Assembly: GCA_025331435.1 (NCBI GenBank) | Contig: JAIWNI010000033.1 | Span: forward strand, 1 to 64,000 | Length of the DNA: 64,000 bases | Source of the DNA: Choanephora cucurbitarum | Taxonomy: Eukaryota > Mucoromycota > Mucoromycetes > Mucorales > Choanephoraceae | Direction of reading: 5' to 3' | In this document: positions 12,256 through 24,790 of the stretch, in pieces | Position numbering within the stretch: position 1 is the first letter of the stretch | Layout of the letters: each line of letters starts with the position of its first letter | The notes under the pieces: model-generated | Seen by the model: the letters and a program-made list of their open reading frames with translations, nothing else | The model's database searches: none | Told to the model about the DNA's origin: nothing | Translations under genes and position numbers: made by a program

Positions 12256-12351
12256 GATGACTACACAAGGTAAAATTTGAAAATAAAATAAAGAGAAGGA
12301 AAAATCCTATTTGAGTTGCTTTCTTTCTTTCTTTTTATATAAATATAGAAA
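12256..12351. promoter_or_regulatory. Short divergent promoter, CDK8 / PCCA
   Basis: The two start codons are 96 bp apart and face away from each other. The spacer contains CTTT-repeats and a TTTATATAAATATAG string at about 12336-12349, next to the PCCA start. Confidence 0.6.
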
Positions 12352-14770
12352 ATGTATGCAAGGCGCATCAGTTCTTTATCAAGACAGACATCGCTGAATG
12401 CTGTCATGCGCATGAGGCTCTCATTGCCCTTAAGACTATATTCTCATACAATACACAACCATTCGACTGACTCTGTCACCGCTAAACCTAATACGCCAAC
12501 TGTATATTCATTCGATACAACCATGTCAAACCAAACCAAGGTAAGAAAAGAAAGCTGGAAAGAAATGACTCGTTCAGAGTAATGTTTTTGTTTAATCATG
12601 TCGATATATAAACCAGCCTTTTCTCTTATGTTTAATACAAAGGTATTTAATAAAGTATTAGTTGCCAATCGTGGCGAAATAGCCTGTCGGATAATAAAGA
12701 CCTGCAAGAAGCTGGGGATCAAGACAGTTGCAGTCTACTCCGATCTTGATGCTAAAGCACTTCATGTACGTCTTGCTGATGAAGCAGTTCATCTTGGTGC
12801 AGCTTCCTCTTCCGAGTCTTATCTTTCTATCCCTCGTATTATGGATGCTATCAAGCAGACTGGAGCCAATGCAGTTCACCCTGGCTATGGCTTTTTGAGC
12901 GAAAACCCTGCGTTTGTAAAGACATTAGAAGAACACCGAGTAGTTTTTATTGGACCAAGGGCATCTGCTATAGCAGCCATGGGTGACAAGATACAGAGCA
13001 AGTTAATCGCGAAGGCAAGTGGTGTTCATTGCATTCCTGGATATGATGGCGAAATTCATAATGTAGAAGAAGCCGTTCGTCTGTCCAGAGAAATTGGATA
13101 TCCTGTCATGATTAAAGCCAGTGCTGGTGGAGGTGGTAAAGGGATGCGTATTGCATGGTAAGTGTTGGTAGCCACATCCAAACAACAAACAAGTTCAAGC
13201 TTTGATAATAGGAATGATGCGGAAGTGAAAGAAGGCTTTAAGTTGGCTAAACAAGAGTCGAAATCCTCGTTTGGCGATGATCGAATGCTCATTGAGAAAT
13301 ACATTGATAATCCACGCCACATTGAAATTCAGGTTTTGGGCGATAATTATGGCCATGTTGTTTACCTACCCGAGCGGGAATGTTCGATTCAGCGTCGAAA
13401 TCAGAAAGTGGTTGAAGAATCACCCAGTGTTCATCTTGACCCTATCACTCGTCGCAAAATGGGAGAGCAGGCTGTGGCTTTAGCGAAACATGTAGGCTAT
13501 AATTCAGCAGGCACAGTAGAGTTTTTAGTGGACAGTGATCGTAACTTTTATTTTCTGGAAATGAACACTCGCTTACAAGTGGAACATCCTATTACAGAAT
13601 ATGTAACAGGCCTTGACTTGGTAGAGCATATGTTGTATTCAGCAGCCAATCGTCCTTTAGCACTGCGACAAGATAATATTCAGTTGAATGGGTGGGCAAT
13701 GGAAGCCCGAGTGTATGCTGAAGATCCAAAGCTCTATTTGCCTTCCGCAGGTCGATTGCTTACTTACCAAGAGCCGCACTCTGTACGTTGCGATTCAGGT
13801 TTCACTGAAGGATCCGAAATGTCTGTTGAATACGATCCCTTAATTTGTAAATTAGCCACTTATGGCTCAACTCGACAAGAGGCATTACAAAAGATGCTAG
13901 GTGCTCTAGATGAATACGTTATCAAAGGCGTAACGCATAACATTCCATTACTGAGAGCTGTTTTTGCTCATCCTCGTTTCCAAGAAGGGAGCCGCATTAC
14001 CACTCATTTTTTGGCTGAAGAATATCCTGATGGGTTTAGAACGCATCCTCTGAGCCAAGAACAAGGCAATCAGCTTGCAGCAGTTGCTAGTGCTCTTTGG
14101 CTAAAGAAGAGACAGTATGAATGGCAAGGGAGAACTCCTTTGCCTCTAACATCACTTGAAGACATCTGGGTTCACATAGTGGATGAGCAGAGTCAACACC
14201 AATTCGAATCTCATGTGAAAGCCCAACAGAAGAATTTTACTGAGTTTGAGGTAGAGTTGTTTGATGTCTTATTTGTTATAAACGTATTCTTCATGCTCAA
14301 ATCCTTTCTAGGCTTTGACATCTTCAGGCCTTTTGGAATACTCAACTGAATGGCCACTTCATAATCTATTAGCCCATACAAAGATAGACAACAAGCAACT
14401 TGTAGTACAGTACTTGGATACACTTACTATGGGTTTTCGTATTCAATATCAGGGTAATCCTTATCGAGTGACTTTGATGAGCCATGATCAACACCAATTG
14501 CTTAAGCATATGAAAGCAAAGTCTGTAGCAGAGCAGAGTAAGATAGTCAAGAGTCCTATGCCTGGACGCATCGTTAGTGTTGCAGTGAAAGAAGGAGATG
14601 AGGTCCCTGAAGGAGTAGAGCTCGTAGTGATCGAGGCAATGAAAATGCAAAACAGTCTTAAGACATCACATTTTGGAAAGATCAAAAAGGTCTATGTTCA
14701 TAGTGGCCACACTGTTAAGCCAGGGCAAACATTGATTGAATTCTATGATCAGTCAGCGCTTGTCGCATAA
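12352..14770 (+). CDS. PCCA: Propionyl-CoA carboxylase alpha subunit, mitochondrial
   Basis: Four exons (12352-12540, 12643-13157, 13212-14250, 14312-14770) give 733 residues, close to animal PCCA. The first about 55 residues are Arg/Ser-rich without acids, a mitochondrial presequence. Then comes biotin carboxylase ([21 protein letters not shown]-grasp [44 protein letters not shown]). A middle BT-type linker follows, and the biotinyl domain has EAMKMQNS with the modified Lys. The sequence resembles PCCA more than MCCC1 ([34 protein letters not shown]). It carboxylates propionyl-CoA to methylmalonyl-CoA together with a beta subunit not seen here. No sign of damage. Confidence 0.9.
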
Positions 14771-16746
14771 AATTCTGTAACTCTACTGTAAATAACAATG
14801 ACAATTCTTGTACAAACGAAACAGAGGCACTACTAGACAAACTCACTCAAAGTCAAAGAAAAAAAATGAGGGTACATAAATTGTTAATTCTCAAAACAAG
14901 TCAAAACCATACATCCTCATGTGTATGCGTGTAATCTTTACTCCACAAAATGTACAAAAGTGTTGATATAAAACTTGATTTCCGATCTTGTTTATGAGCC
15001 TGAGTGGCATTCCATATGTCCAATTATGGAAGCTAGGCAGGCTCAAAGAGAAGTACTAATCACTCAGCCAGTTCTATGTCATTGTGGATATTACCTGATA
15101 GATTTCTCTTCTAACACATTGAATGGTACAGTTTCTGACTAATTGTAGCCTTGTGACGAGAATGAGATGGTATGTTCAATCGTGTTATTTGAAATGACGA
15201 AAAAGACGGATTTTGCTTTCAAATCACTTCCACTCTCTAAATAAACAAGAAATTATATAAGGCACTCAAGCAGTATTTAATGGATAGTTGCTGGTAACTA
15301 CTTAAAGTATTTTACTAAACTACGACTTATCATTCAAGCTAGGTAGGGTCACAAAATTATTTTGAAAAAGATGTAAGATAAGGGTTGTGCTTGTCACTTA
15401 AAAATAACAATCAAAAAGGCTACCATTCACTTTCTTTCAAGCGACAATGTATATCTTAAGTTCGAGTAAATTTATCAATAACTACTATGTATTTTTACTT
15501 AAGCATACGTCAGAACGGAAGCTACGATTTAATTGAAAAAGAAAAAAGAAACCTATATGCGTCTTGTCCACTTTCAGAATATTTTCTCATCAGCTATCTT
15601 CATCTAATTGCAGTTTTCGCAACTAATTTACGCTTAGCAATTGAAAAGAATAATCGTCAATAAGGATGCTATTTAAGTCACCTTTCTAAAGTAATCCCCT
15701 TAATAAGTGTCCTTTTCTGCAAGAGTGAAGGCCTGGCATCCGGATTTCTGTATCGGGTGTTTGTTTTTATTTATTATGACTTTTTGTTTATAGTAGAAGC
15801 TTTTACAGTTTTCCATCTAGAGACGCACAAAGAAACTTATTGGGAGAAAACAATCGTGACATCTTTAGCATTAAGTTTTAGGTAATTTAGGCGCCACTTT
15901 CTGACCTAGATCTTAACCAAGTTTGGCACAACAAAGAGTCAATACAGGTCAGGTAATACAATGCAAAGAAATGCAAAAAAAAACAAATATGCTTTGCTTA
16001 AGACTTAATAAACATTCTAGTTTCTAGGCATCTCATTCAATTCGTCTAGCTATTTGTTCTCAGCGTGAAGTGACAATCTTTGAATTAATGAAGAGAGGGA
16101 AAGAGCACAAAAAATAGAAGAAAAAAAAACATAAAATGATTACAAAGCTTAATTGCAGCATACAAAAATACGACATTTGGACTAGGCTCTAAGCTTGAAA
16201 CAGCAGAGCAAAGAAAAAACTTATAAAGTCAAGGCCATTCAAGCCAAATGATCCCTTTCCTGATTGTTCTTGTCTTTAACTTGAGGTTCATGTTAATAAA
16301 CATTAGCATAGAAAACAAACGGCTCAAAAAAGGCAAATTTAAACCAATCAAGGGAAGGGCAGTAGAAAACTTGCGCTCGTGATTCATGCCACTTTATATG
16401 GAAATTGTTTCTTGACTTGGAAGTCGCATGTACTTGTTACACGACAGTTAGCAGAACTCAAAAAAGAGAGAAAGAGAGAAAGAGAAAGGGCAACGCAAAG
16501 TCAAAATGCGGTAAGATTTAATTACCTATGACAAAACAGAAACGCAAGAAAACAAAATGGCAAGTCCCTGATCGAAAACTAACACTAAAGCCTCATCATG
16601 CTTTGTTCTAATGAACTTGCTTTCAACTTTCCTTTCTACTGTGTAACCTAACAATATGTTTAAATCTTTCATTTAAGTTTTTTTCGTTTTCCTCTTTTTT
16701 TCTTCTCTTTTTCTTTTAACTCTCTAGGAGAAGAATCCACATCAAA
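14771..16746. other. Intergenic region, no gene recognised
   Basis: AT-rich, about 2 kb, dense in stops on both strands. The last 80 bp are strongly T/C-rich and probably belong to the promoter and leader of the gene at 16747. Nothing else could be identified. Confidence 0.5.
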
Positions 16747-17241
16747 ATGAAATACGTCGCTCTCTTTCTTAGCGTATTAGCAGCTGCTCAAGCAGTTGAT
16801 ATCAGTGTTACAGCTAATCCATCTTATTCACCTGTCGTTTGCCCTATGACTGTTTGCCCTACTGCCACCGCTCTGTCTGCTCGCGATATCGAGTGTCCAG
16901 ATTACTGTGATGGCAAATGTAAGATCATCGATAATGTCTGTTGTCCTGGAACACAAAAGGTTGTTTGTGATGAAATTCAAACCTATAATGGTACAATTAC
17001 CGTCGGCAACAGCTCACCTATTGTGAGCGCCTTTGCTTCATCTACTGCTACTGCTGCTTCAACCACTGCTACTGCTGCTTCAAGCACTACCCAAACAAGC
17101 TTATTGCCATCATCAACGTCCACATCAGGCGCTCCTCAAGCAACCCAGTCAGCTCCTTCAAGTGGGGCTACCTCAAACCATGTTGCCTTAGGCAGCATGT
17201 GTTTGATGATGTTAGGTGCTATGGCTATTCAAGCACTGTAA
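16747..17241 (+). CDS. Secreted GPI-anchored cysteine-rich surface protein
   Basis: Single exon, 164 residues. A clear signal peptide (MKYVALFLSVLAAAQA, cleavage before VDIS) is followed by a domain of about 55 residues with eight cysteines, including CDGKCK and NVCCPG. A Ser/Thr/Ala-rich stalk (about 95-145, with repeated TATAAS units) and a hydrophobic tail (VALGSMCLMMLGAMAIQAL) complete a GPI-anchor layout. Two NxT/S sites lie in YNGTITVGNSS. The protein is expected on the cell wall or plasma membrane. The Cys pattern is not one I can name, and roles such as adhesion or surface masking are guesses. The leader has long CT tracts, typical of highly expressed fungal genes. Confidence 0.8.
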   Translation: MKYVALFLSVLAAAQAVDISVTANPSYSPVVCPMTVCPTATALSARDIECPDYCDGKCKIIDNVCCPGTQKVVCDEIQTYNGTITVGNSSPIVSAFASSTATAASTTATAASSTTQTSLLPSSTSTSGAPQATQSAPSSGATSNHVALGSMCLMMLGAMAIQAL

Positions 17242-20200
17242 TCTCAGACATAGGAGTTTTGTTGTTTTATTAATTTGAAATCAATAAAACAGATACCTCT
17301 CTCTTATTCACTAACTTTGTTTTCTATTGTTTGTGTCAAATACAAATGTCTTCATTTATCCATTCAGATGGTACTTAGCAAGTTTCAAAAGAAGAAAAAA
17401 AAAAGGAGAACAGCCAAGCAAAAACTGAAGTAATACCATCTAAATCAATCCATTGTTATGCAAATGTTATCTGATTTAGTTGCACAAATATGATACCGCA
17501 TATGATGTGTTTATTAATCATGGTGCCTTTAAATTTGATAAACAAATAATTTTTGTACCACTGAGTTCCAAGTAAAACGCAGTTATCTGTACTCCCGAAA
17601 AAAAAAGCACATTTGTCACATTTTCTTATTTCACTTAAAAGTTGACTATCGCAGAGTTGTGTTTAATTATCGCAAAGCACAATCAAATGGAGAATGAATA
17701 GCAATTCAACTTTTCTTTTTATGGACTACCAATGACTCGGATACAAAATTTTAAACATCAAGGTAGCCAAAGAAAATTTATTGGTTTACTATGCTTTTTA
17801 AAGAGCAAGTTCAGAACTTGATAGCCTTTCTTAAAATTACACTAGTCTCACTCATCAAACGAGTGCTTTGAATTCTGGCTCTGTGTAATAAAGCGGACGA
17901 TTCTTAATGATCAAGTTTTTTACTGTCTTAATGCAAACATTTAGTGATTTTTACCAACATTGATAATAGAACTTAGGATCAAATTAATTGAAAATGAATC
18001 TCTCAAATGATACTCTCTCTTAATCCTCACAATATGTATTTAATGGCTTCAACCAAAACCAAATAATCAGAAGTATCATCATAACGAAGACGAATTCAGT
18101 CAAGACAAGAGACTTCAAAAGTTAAAAGCTGATTTTTGTCCAGGAACATACGACGCTTAAAATCTGTGATCAGCTTTCAAACTAGCCTGATTTACCTTCG
18201 ATCAACATACTTGATAGCCTCTTCATGTTTACACATACCACTCTAATTCAATTAGAGGTATGGAACACCTATAAACAGTTAAGATTGTAATTTCTAACTC
18301 CACGCAAAATTAGCTTATCATGTACCCTCTTGTTTTCCTCATAGCCAGACGATACAATAACTGCTTTATTTAAGAGTGCTCATGTTCTCGAGAAATTTAC
18401 TCTCATACTGATCATACTGCACGAACCAAATGTTAATCTGAACTTGTGTATTTGTTGTACCAAGCGTACGGCTCAACAGATGCTCATCTAATCCATAAAG
18501 CCCAATCAAGCAGTCCAATTGTATTTGATGATAACCGCATCAATTCGATTGACATGTTAATAAATAAAGGATAAAGCTTGTCATTCAAAATTTTTCTCCC
18601 TTCTGTTTTCTCCTTTCTTCTTTACCTACAGTCGGGAATGATTATATGCCATCTAAAGATGCACGAGCGTTTGTGATGCAAACGAGTGATCACTAATAAC
18701 TATTTTGGATTATTTAGAGTGAACTTTCTGTTGCACAAGCCACTTGTGAGAAGAAAAAATGCATTGCTTCTCTGTCGCTCGTCACTTTCAATCTTGTGCT
18801 GGCTTAACTGAAACAGATTATCTGTTCTTAAGAAACTTTTTTGACTATGCTAATTTTCATGTCTACAATCGTTAAAGATCGGATAGAAAGTCTTGAGAGA
18901 CAAGAAATTAAAACATTTACAATCATTTCCCAGTTAACTCATGTCCTCAACAAAATCTAGTAGCGAGTTTGTTTGAAAATTGTGCTCTAAAAGTAGCCAT
19001 ATGGTCTTAGCATTATTAATGAGTTAACCCAAAGAACGCAACTAGTACATATTCTTCAGGCTACGCATGCTTAAAAACACCCCATTCATTTTGATGGTTA
19101 TTGGTCAATGTAAAAGTATGAGGCTCAAGAATGTCAAAGTTCTTTCGATCAGTTGCCACTGTGTTTCATAGCCAACAGTTGTTCAGAGGCTTTATATAGA
19201 TTCCTTTATATGACTATGACTGCTTATAAGAACTTGTTCTAACTATATGATGCTTGGTAAAGAATCTCAAAGGCAGTAGCATACTGTTATTAAGTCGATC
19301 AATACATTTATTACAGAGATAAATATACAGACGAGATGAGCGTTTATGGGTAGCAACAATCGAAGGTTGTATGATTTAAGTTACAAAAGATAAGAAAGCC
19401 AATCTTGTATCGTGTACTACATCTTCAACCTAGATTCTGTCTCCTACTTCTGAAAGTTTTGCTTGTCTAAAGCCAGAGCAAGTTTCTTTGGATTGAAAAG
19501 AAACTTGTGCCAAATGCACTGATTCATTCTTTGTCGCTTCAGCATGTATTGTCGTTGTTGTTATTGCTGTTATTAAGTTGTGTTATTGCACAGATTGAGA
19601 AATTGGCTTCTTCGAGAGGCAACATATGACATCGGCTGCAAGAGCCTCATTTGAAATGCAATATATGCTTTACTAAAGACATTCTATGAGATCATCTAAA
19701 AAAAATTCTTTAGTATGCTTTATCTTCAACCTTTATAGATATGTACTAAACTTTAGCATGATACAGATCACAACTGTCAAACGACCTAAATTTAACGTAT
19801 GCCGTATAAAAAATAGTTGACTACCGCAGAATCATCTCAGGAAATCATAGCTAACGTACTCACGCACGCTTCTGATCAAGTCGAAAGTAGTTGAATGAAA
19901 AACAGTTTATTGATGAAATGTAGGGTTTGGTGATACACAAATGGTACTCGCAATAGTGTCTTTCTGATGATATGGCCGAGATATTTCAAATATCCTTATA
20001 CCATTCATCTCAGAAATGCAAGTGCTTTTAGACACTAGCTTTCTTTCAAATGGCACAACCTTTGTGCAATCTATATGTTTTAGTAATGCAAGCTTGGTCC
20101 TTTGCTAGCGTTATTCAAATCCTTTGTTCTGAATTTTCTGTTTGTGCAATCTTCTTCATTTAATATCTATTTCTGGAAATGGTGCAAATTAACTCTTTCT

Positions 20201-20380
20201 GAAAGCCGCTAATAATTTAAATTATCAAAAACCCCGCAATTTGTTGCTCTGTTCGCTGGAATCAATTTAAAAGGAAAAAAGGGGAAGTTTTGTCTCTCGT
20301 TTGTCTTTCTTTTTATATAATATAAGCTATAGCCTGTGTGCGTACGTGTGTTTGTGTGTTTGTGTGGATATGATAAAAAA
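17242..20380. other. Long gene-poor region (3.1 kb)
   Basis: No gene could be supported. Short open stretches exist, such as a minus-strand 50-codon frame ending near 19435 and plus-strand snippets starting GTTGACTAYCGCAGA at 17641 and 19826. They could not be assembled into exons. The last 60 bp contain a TATA-like TTTATATAATATAAG before the Rho-GEF start. Confidence 0.4.
18237..18264. repeat. Short inverted repeat (hairpin)
   Basis: CTCTAATT-C-AATTAGAG is a perfect 8-bp stem with a one-base loop, extended by CATACC/GGTATG after a single bulged A. No element or transcript could be linked to it. Confidence 0.5.
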
Positions 20381-23300
20381 ATGGGTTCAGTAAAGCAACC
20401 TACATCCACAGATAAAGAAAAGAAAGATATTCTTTATCTCAAGAGAACGCCTACAGTCACATACGATTCAACTTCAGGTAGCCCCATTCCTGAATCCATC
20501 AAGAAGTTCTATGTTCAACAACAACTCCCTGTTCGAAAGCAGAGTTTAGCCGCTAACCACAGTCAAAACAAAGCTCATTATTATCGACAGAAGTATGCTC
20601 AGTCTAAGGAATCACCTGTACCACGCATAGTCCAGCCAAAGGCACCTTTGCCTATCTCAACTACAAACACTAATGTATTTATTGAAGTAGAAGCACCTAC
20701 ACCTACTTCTCCTACTAAAAGAAAACCTTCATTAATTGATGAGCGAGTAATTGAGCATTTGGCCATAGGAGGCTCGACTGAACAGTTAGGACAAGAAACA
20801 AACACAATAGTTAGAGTGAATGACGAGGAAGAGGATGATTTCGATTTCAGGGACAGACCTCCCTCTTCTATCATTATCCCTATTGATCCCCAAGACGATG
20901 ATTATGAAGATGATGAAGAATATGAAGAGGAAGAAGAAGACAGATTTCAACATGGTTTATTAGAAACATTTAGCAAAGACATTCCATTGACGGAAGATTC
21001 ATTTCATCACCTTGTAGGATCATGGCAACCACCTGCTAGATCCTCCTCTAACATTGGAGAGCGCAAAAGTAGTATAACAGGTAAGTAGACCTGAAATAAT
21101 GTACAATCTCCTGGTAAAGTACGCCCACACGTTTAACGCTACCATTATTTTACTTTGCAATAGACAATGTTTCATTACGCTCAATCTCATCCAACCACAA
21201 CAAATCATCAGAATCTTTGTTAATGCCTGAAGAGAATCGTAACAATGCTCGTCTTTCGACTGATACATCGTTTACCGACCTATCCGAGTTGACAATTGTT
21301 CCTTCTCGCTCAACAGAAACACCTTCTGTCTTCATAGCGCAAATGCAACAAAAGCGTGAACAGCAGCAAAAGTCAATTCATGCTTACCTCTCACAACAGC
21401 AACAGAGTGTTAGAGTTTCTAGAGCACTTTTGTCTAAAATTGCAAGTGATCTGTTTAGTGCAGTTATATTATCCAGCAAAACGAAGGATGGCATCGAATA
21501 CCATGATGTATTCACTGGCAAGGAGTTAGTTGTGAGTTGTCAGGCAGAGTATTCCATGTTTTCGACATGCTTATTTTATATTTATCTATTTTAGGACCGC
21601 TTATTAGCTATTTTGGATATTCACGATCGCTTGGAAGCATTGGAAGTTGGATTTGCTCTCAGATACCAGAATTTCTTCCACAATGTCAACTATGAGCCAG
21701 TGATCAAGGACTCAGCAGACGAGCTCTACGCATTTAACGAATTTACCAATACAGATGGAGATAACGACTTAGAGCGAGAAACCAATTACAGTGGTACAGA
21801 ATCAAATGAAACTGAAAGTGTGCACAGTTTCTAATTTCGTCTTAGAATGGCATAGTTCTCATTTACCAAAGGGGGTCTATACAGATTTGACAGATTGTTA
21901 TTCACCTACTTGTACGACCGATAAGCCTTGCTACAGTTGGTCGTGTCCTAAAAAAAAGGTAGAAAGAAGAAAAAACTTGAAATACTACAACCTCACTTAC
22001 CGACTTATTCTTGATTGCTAGAGCCTAACCGAAGACCGTTCTAGCTCATCCAAAGTAAGCTTGTCTATTAAACAAACAAGGGCATTATTGAACATGATAT
22101 TGCTTGTTAGGAAGAAGCAGATGATAGTCGATTATGGTCACAATCTGTACCTGAACATATCTTGGATTCGACGTCACCTGAAGAGAGAAAGCGCCAAGAA
22201 TGCATATATGAACTTATTTATACAGAACAGGATTTTGTACGAGATCTTCAATACCTACATGATGTAAGTAACAAACAGAGAGAAAAAAAGGAGAAATCGT
22301 CTGATATTCTGACTCGTCTATCATTTTAGTTTTGGGTAGAGCCATTGTTGACGATGGACGATATTTTAACTGATGAAGAAAAGGTTGTTTTTGTCAAGGA
22401 TGTATTCCACAACATCGCGGATGTAAGACACACAAACGCTGAGCTTTCCAGGGCACTTAGCATGAGACAAGCTGAAAAATACATAGTATCAAGTATTGGT
22501 GATGTCATGTTGGAACATGTTCGTAATTTTGAACCCTTTGTTGAATACGGTGCTCATCAGGTCATTGGTAAATTTACTTTTGAGCTTGAAAAGAAACGAA
22601 ACCCCGGCTTTGCACGTTTTGTTGAAGTAAGTCTATAAAGTCTACAAATGAGGAGTTTTTATCCTCAATCATTGTATTTTCTATAAAGGAGACCGAAAGA
22701 AAACCAGAATCTCGTCGATTGGAATTGAACGGTTATCTAACAAAGCCAACAACTCGTCTAGGGCGTTATAACCTATTGCTAAGGGAAATCTTAAAAAAGA
22801 CACCAGATGACAACCCCGACAAAATTCTGATTCCTCAAGTTATGGATATTGTAACAAAATACCTGGAGCGCGTGAATGCCGAGACTGGTAAACGTGAAAA
22901 CCTCTTTAATTTGCAACAAATTCAGGAACGACTTGAATTTAAGTCGCCTGCAGAATATGTCGTAAGTTAAAGCCCAGTCGACTAAAGCATAGAGTAGCTC
23001 AATCTTCCTTAGGATCTCAAATTAGATAAACCCGGGCGTCAATTGTTGATGAAAGGTCGTATGAAGCGGAAGGGCAACTCTTCATCTGAATCATCGGATT
23101 TGCAAGTGTTCTTGTTTGATCATTATCTTGTGATTGCTAAAATTCGTTTTGAAGATTATTTGGAAAAATACAAGACATACAAAAGAGTAAGACCACAAAC
23201 AGAAAGAAAAAATAAGACGGATCTTTTCTCTAACATTGCAGTAGCCTATTCCACTTGAGCTGTTATCTTTAAATACCCAAACTAACCGGCAAAAGCGAGT

Positions 23301-24699
23301 CAGTTCTATTTTACCTTATAGTCGATCTGTCACACTTGGATCAAGCTCTAACATTATTCCCCGGCCATCAACCTCTGATAACATTGCTTCCATCAAACCA
23401 AGCAACTCATTGTCATTTACTCATCATGGTCGCAAAGGATCAGCGACTATTACTCTTTATACCTCCTCCAGTTCGGTTCAACAGATTTGGGTCAAAAAGA
23501 TCATGGAACAAAAAGCTCTCTTGTCAGAAAGTCGTCGTGTCTTTACCATCACGCCTCTTGTTCGAAACCTGTTTCCCACTATCAATAGAGTCAACAGTAC
23601 TTCCAATATTCCACATGAGGCGGATTCAAATGCACAACGTGTCTTGATTGGTGCTGATCAAGGTGTGTTTGTGGCCAGACTTGATCCAGAAACAAAAGAA
23701 ACCACAATTTCGCGTATTGTCAGCGCTGAAAAAGTGTCTCAAACTGAACTGATGCCCGATTCGCAGTTGCTTATTTTGTCCGACAAGACGCTTTGGACAT
23801 ACCCTGTCGATATCCTCTCCTCCACACCTTCTCCTCAATCCAAACGAGGTAAAGCTGTCAGTCAAAACACTGCCTTTTTCCATGTAGGCGAATGTATGAA
23901 CAAGACACTGGTGTGTGTAGTGAAGACGACCACTTTAGGTGCCACTACCATTCGTGTCTTGGAGCCTGTACTGATGGATGATAAGAGCAAAAAGACTAAA
24001 TCGATGTTTATCTTGAAACGCATTGTTAGAAGTGGACCTGTTGCTTTGAAAGCTTACAAGGATCTTTACTTACCTAGTGAAGCCTCTTCTATTAATCTTC
24101 TAAAGACCAAAATGTGTATATCATCGCCTCGAGAGATTGGTGTGGTTGATATGAAGAGTTTTGGAGTTCAGGCTCTGTTGGATCCAGAAGATCCTGAATT
24201 AAGCTTTGTGTTCAATCGTCCAGATGTTAGACCTATAACTATTTACCGTATCCGATTTGCTGAATATCTTGTCTGTTATAATGGTATGTGAATTTAGAGA
24301 CGACATGAAGAGAGCAACCATCCTAATTCGCTTGTTTGCTAGAATTTGCATTCTTTGTGGATCAAAGAGGGCGATACGTTAAATCGAGTGTTCGTATTGA
24401 TTGGGAAGGCGCACCTGATTCTTTCGCACTATCATACCCTTATATATTGGCATTTGAGCCAGATTTCATAGAAGTTCGACATGTTCATACAGTAAGTACA
24501 GAATGACCTTTACATGACATATATATATCTTACAATTGAATAGGGTGAACTGGAACAAGTTATTCGAGGTAAAAACATTCGTTGTACTAGTAACAATACC
24601 CAAGATGCAATCTTACAAGGTGCAATGGATGATCCCGATAATGAAGGGTACCAGCTTATCTTTCAATTGGAGAAAATGGTTAAAGTGAATACGTCTTAA
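20381..24699 (+). CDS. ROM2: Rho1 guanine nucleotide exchange factor, ROM2 type (DEP-DH-PH-CNH)
   Basis: Twelve exons (20381-21080, 21164-21531, 21595-21793, 21846-21958, 22022-22054, 22111-22263, 22330-22626, 22689-22961, 23013-23186, 23245-24283, 24343-24491, 24544-24699) join in phase to 1,217 residues. Order: disordered N-terminus with an acidic tract, DEP-like domain (FTGKELVDRLL), a Cys-rich VYTDLTDCYSPTCTTDKPCY segment typical of fungal Rom2, DH domain (RQECIYELIYTEQDFV, LNGYLTKPTTRLGRYNLLL), PH domain, and a C-terminal citron-homology (CNH) domain. It activates Rho1 at the cell cortex for the cell-wall integrity pathway. The start is the first in-frame ATG after a GT-rich leader. Intron 3 was needed to restore phase. 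Confidence 0.92.
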
Positions 24700-24790
24700 T
24701 CTTGTTTTGTAGTCTAAAATAAATTTCAATTTGTTTTGCTGTTTTTTTCTTCTTTTATTGTTGTTATTATATCAGAAATACACAGTACTT

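Noticed and set aside
12352..14770. Annotating the biotin enzyme as methylcrotonoyl-CoA carboxylase alpha
   Set aside because: Segment-by-segment memory comparison favours PCCA (for example [20 protein letters not shown] and [10 protein letters not shown]).
20336..20380. Upstream start for the Rho-GEF
   Set aside because: The upstream codons are GT-repeat sequence without ATG; the first ATG is at 20381.
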